Source: JBFWMG01 sp050251715 (GTDB taxonomy: Bacteria; Desulfobacterota; Desulfovibrionia; Desulfovibrionales; Desulfovibrionaceae). Taken from it: a stretch of 9,294 nt of DNA. The stretch is taken from positions 1-9,294 of the forward strand of contig JBFWMG010000064.1 of NCBI GenBank assembly GCA_050251715.1, in the 5' to 3' direction. This document shows, piece after piece, positions 1 to 6,303 of this stretch. A program made the position numbers and the translations under genes. Numbering within the stretch: the stretch's first letter is position 1; the number at the start of each line of letters is the position of its first letter. The notes below the pieces were generated by a model, which was given only the letters and a program-made list of their open reading frames with translations, did not search any database and had not been told where the DNA came from.

Positions 1-96
1 TTTCAAGGCGGTTGTGGTCACGCCGGTATCCGTGTCCCGAATTTCGGACAATCTTCCCCAGCCTGCGTCGTACCTTATGGACAGTTGCCTGTGTTG
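1..96 (-). pseudogene. Possible YD-repeat (Rhs-like) protein fragment, broken at its 5' side
   Basis: Read on the minus strand from 96 to 1, the frame is open and gives a peptide containing IRYDAGWGRLSEIRD followed by TDTGVTTTALK. The spacing Y-D-x-G-x-G-R-L-x-x-I-x-D...G-x-T-T-T resembles the YD repeat of Rhs and wall-associated proteins. The frame is closed upstream by a TGA at 97-99, and I see no start codon or ribosome-binding site before the motif. If real, this is therefore a gene remnant missing its N-terminal part, continuing leftward out of the window. No other minus-strand frame to the right carries on the motif. The stretch is short, so a chance resemblance is quite possible. Confidence 0.25.
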
Positions 97-111
97 TCAA
101 AAGGCTTGACA
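95..111. promoter_or_regulatory. Perfect inverted repeat TGTCAA-N5-TTGACA
   Basis: A perfect 6-bp inverted repeat with a 5-nt spacer (AAGGC) lies about 155 nt before the 573-residue gene. The right arm is also an exact sigma-70 -35 hexamer reading toward that gene, but no good -10 stands at 16-18 nt; the nearest is AAAAAT at 132-137, 20 nt away. It may be an operator overlapping a weak promoter. No regulator can be named from the sequence. Confidence 0.25.
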
Positions 112-156
112 TTACTTGCTTTTTTGATGAGAAAAATAAATAGTGAAGCGATGGGC

Positions 157-176
157 GCCGTAAATTACGTAACGGC
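157..176. promoter_or_regulatory. Second dyad, GCCGT-N10-ACGGC, with inner TTACGTAA
   Basis: GCCGT (157-161) and ACGGC (172-176) form a 5-bp inverted repeat around an AT-rich centre that contains the 8-bp palindrome TTACGTAA (165-172). It sits between the possible -35 region and the gene start at 264. It could be a regulator site or a small hairpin in the leader. The support is symmetry only. Confidence 0.15.
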
Positions 177-263
177 TTGGCAATGTTACGCTTCCTTCCA
201 ACCCCCGTTGCGGCCGGTGGCACGGCGCGGTAGTATTGAATCGTATGAACGGCAACATGGGAT

Positions 264-1985
264 ATGCGCATGGGCATTACCTGGGATACGGCGCTGGCGC
301 AATACAATCACCTGGCCTGGGACGCCCCCGGCCATGCCGCCACGCCCCTGGCCTTGTCATCCCTCGCCGAGCTCAAGGACTATCTCGATTGCCTGCACAT
401 CAAATACTGCCTGCTCAAACCCTTTTTCACCTTCGAGGACTATCCGCTGGTCGAAGCACGCGACCTGCTGCCCTCTTTTGACCCCGACCCCTTTGAATAC
501 CGCTATCTGGACGGGTTCAGCTTTGTGGCGCTGGAACGGCCCCTCGATTATTTTCAGGAAATATTCCAGTTCGATATCCTGCACGGCCTGCTGGAGCAGC
601 GCCGCAACGCCTCGGACCTGGCCTGCCCCCTTGAACTGAACGTGCAGTCGCAGAATCTGCTCACCATGCAGCGCCGCCTGCCCAAGGCCGCGCAGGAAGC
701 CTTCAAGTCCCTGTTTTCCTGCGTGGACATGACCGGGTTGGAAAACTATCCCGCGCTGCTGCCCTACCTGCTCCAGATGGACCGCGCCCATGTCATGGCC
801 CACGACGATTTCGGCACGTTCCATCTCAGCGGGGTCTATGCCTCGTTTCCCTCGGACCTGGACACGGAGATCAAGCGCTTTGGCCTGCGCATGGGCAAGT
901 TCGCCGTGGGCGACAACCCGCGCTACGAGCGCAACCGGATTTTCGTGTACCAATACCTTATGGAGCTATACGGGCTGCCCATCGCCTCCGAGAGGCGCAC
1001 CTCCAGCGCGCTGTTCGCCCGGCGGCTGCACAAGCTGGGCGAGCGGTTCCTCATCCGCGTGCTGGGGCAGTCCGACCGCACCATCACCACCATCTGGTCC
1101 GGCGACGACTCCCAACGGTATCCCCAGGTGGAAAAAACCGCGCTGGTGCGGGTGGAAAAAGACCAGAAGGACGCCTGCGCCATCCTGGATGAAGGGGGCT
1201 ATTTCCTGGACAGGTTCCGCCGCACGGTCATCATGCGCGTGCGCTACCGCCAGCACAAGTATTCGCCGGACAACGTGCGCCAGGACCGCGCCCTGTCCGT
1301 GGAAAGCCAGGAAATCATCCATCCCGTCACGGGCGCGCCCTTCCTGGGGGTCAACCTGCTCAAGGACACCACCAACATGTTCCTGCGCATCAATGACATC
1401 GTGCGCGGCGAGCACACCGGCGCCGTGGTCTACAAGCGCTTCGAGGTGGTGGAAAACACCGACACCCACGAAAAACGCCTCAAGTTCCTGTATGCGTGGC
1501 TTACCAAGCACCAACGCCGCATCATAGGCTACTCCGAGGACTTTTTCGCCAACGTGGCCAAGGCGCTGGACAGCTATCTGCTCAACCCGGACAACGCGGA
1601 TATTTTTACTGGCCTGCATGACCTTTACCAGGAAGTGTGGACCCGGTACGCCTATGTCCAGCAGGCACGCAAGGTGATGGTGCTTGAAGAGCTGGCCTCC
1701 AGGGTCTATAAGGGCAAACAGGTCGGCGTGCTGGACATGCTGCGCCTGGCCACAGGCCTGCTGCACGGGCTTCAGTTCGATATTGTCAATTATTTTGACG
1801 ATCTGGTGAGGACCGTCATTGGCGTGACCGACAAAATATTGAGTGATTCCTACCTGCGCCGCGCCTACGTCGGCAGGAAGGATGAAGCGCTGACAGCCTA
1901 TGGCATTGAAGTAAAAAGACATTACGGCAAACTGGTGGCGCTTCTGGATACCTTCAGAGCCATCCGCAAAAGCCGGGTCGAGTGA
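264..1985 (+). CDS. Conserved-looking hypothetical protein, 573 residues, function unknown
   Basis: I do not recognise this protein. It is a long open frame with the strong G/C third-position bias of its neighbours and even amino-acid composition, so it is very likely real. There is no signal peptide and no hydrophobic stretch long enough for a membrane segment, so a soluble cytoplasmic protein is expected. The N-terminal third is rich in aromatic residues and Leu. The middle (roughly residues 305-340) is basic, with runs such as DRFRRTVIMRVRYRQHKYS. The C-terminal part looks mostly helical and ends basic (RAIRKSRVE). An in-frame TGA at 246-248 limits the start to ATG 264 or ATG 270; GGGA at 259-262 suits 270 slightly better, and neither has a strong Shine-Dalgarno. 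The next gene, gcvT, begins 86 nt after the stop, so co-transcription is possible but not required. Confidence 0.8.
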   Translation: MRMGITWDTALAQYNHLAWDAPGHAATPLALSSLAELKDYLDCLHIKYCLLKPFFTFEDYPLVEARDLLPSFDPDPFEYRYLDGFSFVALERPLDYFQEIFQFDILHGLLEQRRNASDLACPLELNVQSQNLLTMQRRLPKAAQEAFKSLFSCVDMTGLENYPALLPYLLQMDRAHVMAHDDFGTFHLSGVYASFPSDLDTEIKRFGLRMGKFAVGDNPRYERNRIFVYQYLMELYGLPIASERRTSSALFARRLHKLGERFLIRVLGQSDRTITTIWSGDDSQRYPQVEKTALVRVEKDQKDACAILDEGGYFLDRFRRTVIMRVRYRQHKYSPDNVRQDRALSVESQEIIHPVTGAPFLGVNLLKDTTNMFLRINDIVRGEHTGAVVYKRFEVVENTDTHEKRLKFLYAWLTKHQRRIIGYSEDFFANVAKALDSYLLNPDNADIFTGLHDLYQEVWTRYAYVQQARKVMVLEELASRVYKGKQVGVLDMLRLATGLLHGLQFDIVNYFDDLVRTVIGVTDKILSDSYLRRAYVGRKDEALTAYGIEVKRHYGKLVALLDTFRAIRKSRVE

Positions 1986-2013
1986 CCCTACCCGGCCTAT
2001 CCCCGCCACGTTT

Positions 2014-2050
2014 GCATCGCAACCCGGATGCGCGGCCCCCGTGGCCGCGC
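2014..2050 (+). promoter_or_regulatory. Overlapping hairpins in the gcvT leader
   Basis: GCGCGGCC (2030-2037) and GGCCGCGC (2043-2050) form a perfect 8-bp stem around a CCCGT loop, only 11 nt before the gcvT Shine-Dalgarno. A competing stem, GCATC (2014-2018) with GATGC (2027-2031), shares bases 2030-2031, so the two exclude each other. The heptamer GCAACCC occurs on both sides (2019-2025 and 2052-2058). There is no U-run, so this is not a standard terminator. It may affect translation or mRNA stability. Confidence 0.3.
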
Positions 2051-2071
2051 CGCAACCCTTTGGAGGACGCC

Positions 2072-3160
2072 GTGTCTGACCCTCTGCTGCTCACCCCGCT
2101 CCATGCCTGGCATGTGGCCCAAGGCGCCAAAATGGCCCCGTTCGCTGGTTGGGACATGCCCATTCAATACACCGGCATCATTGCCGAACACACCCACACC
2201 CGCACCGAGGCGTCACTCTTCGACATCTGCCACATGGGCGAATTCCTGCTCAAGGGCGCGGGCGCGAAAGATGCCCTGGCCGCCGTCGTGACCCACAACC
2301 TCGACACCCTGCTGCCCGGCAAATGCCGCTACGGCTTCCTGTTGCGCGAAGACGGCTGCGTGCGTGACGACCTCATCGTCTACTGCCTGGCCCAGGACGA
2401 GTACATGCTGGTGGTCAACGGCGCATGCACCGCCTCCGACTACGCCTGGATCGTCGGCAATCTGCCCGCCCCGCTCCAGCTCGTGGACATCTCCGACGCC
2501 ACGGCCAAGATCGACCTGCAAGGCCCAAAGGCCTTCGAGGCGCTGGATGCCGTGCTGGGCACGGGTTTCAAGTCGCTCAAATATTTTAATTTCGTCCAGG
2601 TCGAGTTCCTGGGCGCGCCGCTCATCGTCAGCCGCACCGGCTACACCGGCGAACTGGGCTACGAATTCTACCTGCCCACGGCCAACGCCCTGGCCCTGTG
2701 GGAGCGCCTGACCGCCGATCCGCGCGTCAAACCCGCCGGACTGGGCGCGCGCGACACCCTGCGCCTCGAAATGGGCTATCCCCTCTATGGCCAGGATCTG
2801 GACACCGCCCACACCCCGTCCGAAGCGGGCTATGAATCCCTGCTCAACTCCCAGGCAGACTACGTGGGCAAGGGCGCCGACCGCCGCGTGGACTCGCGTC
2901 TGGTGGCCCTGGCCATTCCCGGCCGCCGCAGCGCCCGCCATCACGACACGGTGTGCCTGCCCTCGGGCGAGGAAGTGGGCGTGGTGACCAGCGGCTCCTT
3001 CGCGCCGTCCCTGGGCCATGCCGTGGCCCTGGCCTACGTCACGCCCCAGGCCGCCACAAGCACCGCGTTCGTGGTCAAGGCCGCGCGCGCCGAACTGCCT
3101 GCCGAACGGTGCGACCTGCCCTTCTTCCTGCACGGCACGGCCCGCATGAAGCTGGAGTAG
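2072..3160 (+). CDS. gcvT: Glycine cleavage system T protein (aminomethyltransferase)
   Basis: GcvT takes the aminomethyl group from lipoyl-GcvH, releases ammonia and transfers the one-carbon unit to tetrahydrofolate, giving 5,10-methylene-THF. The product has 362 residues, normal for the family. Visible family signatures are DICHMGE (51-57, usually D-[VI]-S-H-M-G-E), CVRDDLIVY (96-104, the segment holding the catalytic Asp), VVNGACTASD (114-123), RTGYTGELGYEFYLP (188-202) and GLGARDTLRLEMG (223-235). A C-terminal beta-barrel domain follows (about 275-355, with GVVTSGSFAPSLG). The start is GTG 2072 because GGAGG at 2062-2066 lies 5 nt upstream and the N-terminus then fits the family; a GTG at 1982 would add 30 atypical residues. 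rsmE follows after 8 nt. No gcvH or gcvP lies in the window, so its partners must be encoded elsewhere. Confidence 0.93.
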   Translation: MSDPLLLTPLHAWHVAQGAKMAPFAGWDMPIQYTGIIAEHTHTRTEASLFDICHMGEFLLKGAGAKDALAAVVTHNLDTLLPGKCRYGFLLREDGCVRDDLIVYCLAQDEYMLVVNGACTASDYAWIVGNLPAPLQLVDISDATAKIDLQGPKAFEALDAVLGTGFKSLKYFNFVQVEFLGAPLIVSRTGYTGELGYEFYLPTANALALWERLTADPRVKPAGLGARDTLRLEMGYPLYGQDLDTAHTPSEAGYESLLNSQADYVGKGADRRVDSRLVALAIPGRRSARHHDTVCLPSGEEVGVVTSGSFAPSLGHAVALAYVTPQAATSTAFVVKAARAELPAERCDLPFFLHGTARMKLE

Positions 3161-3168
3161 CGCCGCCC

Positions 3169-3918
3169 GTGAAGACCTTTTACCTGGAACCCGAGGCGTG
3201 GCGCGAACCCTTCGTGCTCGACGGCCCCGAGGCGCATCACATGCTCGCGGTGCTGCGCACCCGCGCGGGCGACGAGGTGCGCCTGTTCGACGGCCAGGGC
3301 CGCGCCGGACGCTTCCGCGTGGAACGCGCCGAAAAAAAACGCGCCCACCTCGTCCTGCTGGAAGAAACCACCGCGCCGCGTCCCGCCCCGCGTATCTGCC
3401 TGGCCATTGGCTGGAGCAAGGCGCTGCGCCGCTCCTGGCTGCTGGAAAAGGCCGTGGAGCTTGAGGCGGCCGGGCTGTGGTTCTGGCAGGGCAAGCACAG
3501 CCAGGGCGCGCCGCCCGATGTCATCAAGGAAGGTTGGCAAGGCTCGCTGGTCGCCGGCGCCAAGCAAAGCGGCAACGCCTGGCTGCCCGAACTGCGCGTG
3601 GTGCCGGGCGGCGTCAAAGGGCTGGCCGAGGCGGCCCGCGGCTTTGACCGCGCCTTTGTGCTGTGGGAAGGCCAGGATCAACACCGCATGCTCGACTACC
3701 CCGCCGTGACCGGCGCGGGCTCCATCCTCTTCGCCGTGGGGCCGGAAGGCGGATTCGACCCCGCCGAGGTGGACACGCTGGTGGCGGGCGGCTTTGCCCC
3801 CGTCAGCCTGGGCCGCCGCATCCTGCGCTGGGAAACCGCCGCCCTGCTCTGCCTGGGCGTGGCATGGTGGGCGGGCCAAACCGGGACGGCCATGCCCTCC
3901 CCCACGGAGACCCCATGA
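3169..3918 (+). CDS. rsmE: 16S rRNA (uracil-1498 N3)-methyltransferase RsmE
   Basis: RsmE uses S-adenosylmethionine to methylate N3 of U1498 in the decoding region of 16S rRNA. It is a SPOUT (knotted) methyltransferase with an N-terminal PUA-like domain. The 249-residue product fits. The N-terminal domain has the typical LDGPEAHHMLAVLR (17-30); the SPOUT part has EKAVELEAAGL (93-103), FAVGPEGGF (188-196) and the knot motif LGRRILRWETA (214-224), where most relatives read ILRTETA. The AKQSGN segment near 131 replaces the more usual EQSGR-like reading; both look like lineage variation. The start is GTG 3169, giving the canonical short FYL-type N-terminus; GGAG at 3154-3157, inside the end of gcvT, is the likely ribosome site. 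The open frame extends further upstream only because GC-rich gcvT lacks stops in that frame. Its end overlaps rarA by 4 nt (ATGA). Confidence 0.9.
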   Translation: MKTFYLEPEAWREPFVLDGPEAHHMLAVLRTRAGDEVRLFDGQGRAGRFRVERAEKKRAHLVLLEETTAPRPAPRICLAIGWSKALRRSWLLEKAVELEAAGLWFWQGKHSQGAPPDVIKEGWQGSLVAGAKQSGNAWLPELRVVPGGVKGLAEAARGFDRAFVLWEGQDQHRMLDYPAVTGAGSILFAVGPEGGFDPAEVDTLVAGGFAPVSLGRRILRWETAALLCLGVAWWAGQTGTAMPSPTETP

Positions 3919-5129
3919 CCGTCAAAACGCCCCTGGCCGAACGCATCCGGCCCAAAAATCTGGACGAGTTTATCGGCCAGACCCACATCCGGGGCAGGCT
4001 CGACACCATGTTCCACGGCCAACGGCTGGCAAGCCTCCTGCTCTTCGGCCCCCCCGGCTGCGGCAAATCCACGCTCGCCCTGCTCATGGCCGAGGCGCGC
4101 GGCGTGCCCTACATCCGCGTCAGCGCCCCCGAAGCGGGTCTGCAGAAGCTGCGGCAGCAACTGGCGGGCAAGGAAATCCTCATCCTTGACGAACTGCACC
4201 GCTTTTCCAAGGCCCAGCAGGACTTCTTCCTGCCCCTCCTTGAAAGCGGCGAAATCACCCTCATCGCCACCACCACCGAAAACCCCTCCTTCAGCGTCAC
4301 GCGCCAGCTCCTGTCGCGCCTGCACGTGCTGCGCCTGCGCCCCCTAAGCCGGGACGAACTGCTCCAGGTGGCCCGGCACGGCGCCGATGCCCTGGAAATG
4401 CCCATGGAGGACAAGGCTCTCGACTTCCTGTGCACCATGGCCGGCGGCGACGCACGCACCCTGCTCAACCTCCTGGAATACACGGCCGACCTGCCCGAGG
4501 ACAAACGCACCTGCGACGAACTGCGCGGCTGCCTGCCCGAAGTCGTCATGCGCCACGACCGCGACGGCGACAGCCACTACGAAATCGCCTCCGCACTCAT
4601 CAAGTCCATCCGGGGCAGCGATCCCGATGCCGCGCTCTACTATCTGGCCTGCCTGCTGGAAGGCGGCGAGGATCCTCGCTTCGTGTGCCGCCGCCTGGTC
4701 ATCTCGGCCAGCGAGGACATCGGCCTGGGCGATCCGCAGGCACTGCCCCTGGCCGTGGCCTGCCAACAAGCCGTGGAGTTCGTGGGCATGCCCGAAGGCC
4801 GCATCCCCCTGGCCGAAACCGTGGTCTACCTGGCCACCGCGCCCAAAAGCAACGCCACCTACAACGCCCTGCACGAGGCCCAGGCTCTGGTCCGCCGCGA
4901 CGGCCCCCAACCCGTGCCCATGCACCTGCGCAACCCCTCCACCCGCCTGCAAAAAGACTGGGGGTTCGGCAAAGGCTACAAATATCCCCACAACTTCCCC
5001 GGCGCCTGGGTCGAACAGGACTACCTGCCCTCCGAAGTCGGCGACGCCCAATTCTACCGCCCCAAAGACCAGGGCCAGGAACCCCGACACATCGCCTGGT
5101 GGCGCCGTTTGCCGAAGAAACGGCGATAA
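3915..5129 (+). CDS. rarA: Replication-associated recombination protein A (RarA/MgsA), AAA+ ATPase
   Basis: RarA is the bacterial relative of yeast Mgs1 and human WRNIP1. It acts at stalled replication forks and single-strand gaps, with ties to SSB and RecA. The product has 404 residues, slightly shorter than E. coli RarA. It shows Walker A GPPGCGKST (45-53), Walker B ILILDELHRF (88-97, D92/E93), sensor 1 ATTTENPSFS (118-127), an SR arginine-finger position in LLSRLHVLR (132-140) and sensor 2 GGDARTLLN (177-185). The tetramerisation domain follows, with HYEIASALIKSIRGSDPDA and ISASEDIGLGDP. The C-terminal part includes LATAPKSNATYNA and a basic tail. The start is ATG 3915, within the ATGA overlap with rsmE; GGAGA at 3906-3910 is close but usable, so translational coupling is likely. 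The frame is open upstream inside rsmE, but that part is not family-like. Confidence 0.95.
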   Translation: MTVKTPLAERIRPKNLDEFIGQTHIRGRLDTMFHGQRLASLLLFGPPGCGKSTLALLMAEARGVPYIRVSAPEAGLQKLRQQLAGKEILILDELHRFSKAQQDFFLPLLESGEITLIATTTENPSFSVTRQLLSRLHVLRLRPLSRDELLQVARHGADALEMPMEDKALDFLCTMAGGDARTLLNLLEYTADLPEDKRTCDELRGCLPEVVMRHDRDGDSHYEIASALIKSIRGSDPDAALYYLACLLEGGEDPRFVCRRLVISASEDIGLGDPQALPLAVACQQAVEFVGMPEGRIPLAETVVYLATAPKSNATYNALHEAQALVRRDGPQPVPMHLRNPSTRLQKDWGFGKGYKYPHNFPGAWVEQDYLPSEVGDAQFYRPKDQGQEPRHIAWWRRLPKKRR

Positions 5130-5161
5130 GAGAAGAGAAGAAACGGCAATGCCTCCGGCGG

Positions 5162-5226
5162 CCGGGGAAGGAACTTTTGAAAAAGTTCCTTCCCCGGACC
5201 CCATCCTCAAAACTTTTTGGTTGGGG
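5162..5226 (+). terminator. Two-hairpin terminator-like element after rarA
   Basis: The left stem is CCGGGGAAGGAACTTTT (5162-5178) pairing perfectly with 5181-5197, a 17-bp arm with almost no loop. A second stem follows directly: CCCCA (5199-5203) plus CC (5205-5206) pairs with GG (5219-5220) plus TGGGG (5222-5226), with a loop ending in five T (5214-5218). In addition AAAAAGTT (5180-5187) is complementary to AACTTTTT (5211-5218), so an alternative fold exists. The element begins 32 nt after the rarA stop and probably ends the gcvT-rsmE-rarA transcript. Hairpins of this AACTTTT type recur in Desulfovibrio intergenic DNA as I recall; I could not check this. Confidence 0.6.
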
Positions 5227-5740
5227 GGTAACGGTGGGCAGGGCGCGTTCCGCTGGTTCGAAAAAGGTACTGACGCCCAGGCCGGTTGCGCCAACGATGC
5301 GCCCTTGGCAAAGAGGGGAAGAAGTGTTTTGGGGGAAGGCACCCAACGCGGGTGGTTAACGACAAGAAAACAGTCAGTTTTTTTCGGCGGCACCAGGCTC
5401 CTTTTTGCCGTCCGGCATCGGCGGGAACACCAGATATCGGCTCAAAAGGCGGCGGGGGATGCCTCTTGCAGCGATTTCCGACGCTTCGTCGGCTGAGCAA
5501 AAGAGGCATCCCCCGCCGCCGGGCACGCTCGCCGCAACGGTATCCCCCTCCCCGGCCAACATGCCCTTTGCCCCGCCTCCGGCGGATCCGGCGAACCCGG
5601 CCCTGTTCCGGCCCCAGGCACAGCTTTTTTTCGGATTGCGCAAGGGAAACTATTCCCCTTCGTAGCGTGGTTTGATAGATTTTTACCGGTCTCGCGCCAT
5701 TTTCGCGCGCTGGGGCCGGTCGTACACCCCGGAGGATTGC
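5227..5740. other. Long intergenic region without a supportable gene
   Basis: Several open frames cross this stretch on both strands. None has a ribosome site, a recognisable product or a normal composition: they are Pro/Arg/Gly-rich shadows. Apart from the 73-nt nested hairpin (5448-5520), it holds a weak stem AAAAC-AGTCA-GTTTT running into seven T (5367-5384), a second T7 run (5625-5631) and a small AAGGGAA/TTCCCCTT dyad (5642-5660). The promoter of the small gene at 5741 should lie at its right end, but I see no convincing -35/-10 pair. Confidence 0.5.
5448..5520. repeat. Large nested inverted repeat: 20-bp perfect stem with inner hairpin
   Basis: The arm at 5448-5467 (GGCGGCGGGGGATGCCTCTT) is the exact reverse complement of 5501-5520. 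The 33-nt interior contains a second stem, CCGACG (5478-5483) with CGTCGG (5487-5492), around a 3-nt loop. There is no U-run on either side, so it is not a simple terminator. It could be a dispersed repeat of REP/MITE type, a processed structured RNA or an mRNA-stability element. It lies midway between rarA and the 88-residue gene. Confidence 0.8.
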
Positions 5741-6007
5741 ATGAAAAAAGACAGACTGCCCCTTCTCGACTATTTCGACTACGCGTTCCGCGAAATATAC
5801 AGCCTTGAGGAAATGCTCGCCAACCACAACCAGCCGCACCTGTCCGACGTGCTGCGCAGCGTGGTGGAAATGGCTTACGGCAAGCTCTCGACCCTGGAAA
5901 TGCTCCTCGACCGCGAGGTCGGCCAGCTCCAGGTGCAACTCAACGAACACGGCGAACCCGAACGAGTCGTCATCACCGCCAAGCCCAAGAACGAATCGAT
6001 TCATTAG
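5741..6007 (+). CDS. Small hypothetical protein, 88 residues
   Basis: I do not recognise this protein. ATG 5741 has an excellent Shine-Dalgarno, GGAGG at 5731-5735, with 5 nt spacing; the frame is open further upstream to 5672, but without a comparable site. The product begins MKKDRLPLLDYFDYAFREIY and appears mostly helical to about residue 57 (amphipathic, with LEEMLA, VLRSVVEMAY and LSTLEMLLD). A short, probably beta-type tail follows (QLQVQLNEHGE, RVVITAKP). There is no signal peptide, membrane segment or metal-binding Cys/His cluster. Codon use is GC-rich like the core genes. It stands alone, bounded by long non-coding DNA on the left and a hairpin starting 7 nt after its stop. A small adaptor or regulatory protein is possible, but nothing in the sequence shows it. 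Confidence 0.75.
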   Translation: MKKDRLPLLDYFDYAFREIYSLEEMLANHNQPHLSDVLRSVVEMAYGKLSTLEMLLDREVGQLQVQLNEHGEPERVVITAKPKNESIH

Positions 6008-6013
6008 GATTAC

Positions 6014-6089
6014 GGGGAGGGGACGAAGGAGAGCGAGAAGACCTTTTTCTGTGTGAAAAAGGGTTTCCCGCTCTCCTCCCTTCCTCTCC
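6014..6089 (+). terminator. Long purine/pyrimidine hairpin, copy 1
   Basis: GGAGAGCG (6028-6035) pairs with CGCTCTCC (6069-6076). Inside, TTTTTC (6044-6049) pairs with GAAAAA (6055-6060) across a TGTGT loop, with partial pairing between. Outside, the G-rich 6014-6027 partly pairs with the C/T-rich 6077-6089. The element begins 7 nt after the stop of the 88-residue gene. It resembles the hairpins at 7687 and 9131 in its CCTTTTT...AAAAAGG core and G/A-rich left arm. There is no strong U-run after it, so terminator function is likely but not certain. Confidence 0.55.
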
Positions 6090-6223
6090 GCGCCCCTCTT
6101 TCTTCTCTCATCCTTTCCAAAAATCGCGAATGTTGGTGGCAAGCCGCTGACACCATTCTCACGTATCTCAGTAGGTAAGTGAGCTGCTAGCCTACTTTAG
6201 CCAAATAAATATTAAAATAATAT

Positions 6224-6250
6224 ACCAGTATTGACATGTATTATATTGGT
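6224..6250. promoter_or_regulatory. Imperfect inverted repeat over the dgt promoter
   Basis: ACCAGTAT (6224-6231) and ATATTGGT (6243-6250) match as an inverted repeat at 7 of 8 positions. The repeat spans the -35 hexamer and most of the spacer. A bound repressor here would block the polymerase, so this is a candidate operator. No regulator gene lies in the islet. Confidence 0.25.
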
Positions 6251-6260
6251 GTTTTATAAA
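6231..6260 (+). promoter_or_regulatory. Sigma-70 promoter of dgt
   Basis: The exact -35 hexamer TTGACA (6231-6236) is followed after 18 nt by TATAAA (6255-6260), which matches the -10 consensus at 5 of 6 positions. The surroundings are AT-rich. Transcription would start near 6267, giving a leader of about 37 nt before the ATG at 6304. It is the best promoter in the window and implies the islet gene does not depend on its neighbours for expression. Confidence 0.7.
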
Positions 6261-6303
6261 ATTAAATCAATATGTTTAGTTAACACACCAAGGAGAATCG
6301 AAT

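Noticed and set aside
357..2009. Long minus-strand open frames opposite the 573-residue gene
   Set aside because: They mirror a GC-rich coding strand, lack ribosome sites, and give His/Gly/Val-rich peptides with no family resemblance.
1982..2071. Upstream GTG (1982) as the start of gcvT
   Set aside because: It would add a 30-residue Pro/Arg-rich extension and overlap the preceding stop. GTG 2072 has GGAGG 5 nt upstream and the expected N-terminus.
1986..2071. Glycine riboswitch before gcvT
   Set aside because: The 86-nt gap is too short for a tandem glycine aptamer and lacks its conserved purine-rich core; only GC-rich hairpins are present.
5367..5384. AAAAC-AGTCA-GTTTT stem followed by T7 as a terminator
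   Set aside because: The stem is only 5 bp and AT-rich; too weak to call without a transcript end.
5207..6142. Minus-strand 311-codon open frame across the intergenic region and the small gene
   Set aside because: Low-complexity Arg/Gly-rich product, no ribosome site, runs through hairpins and antisense to a better-supported gene.
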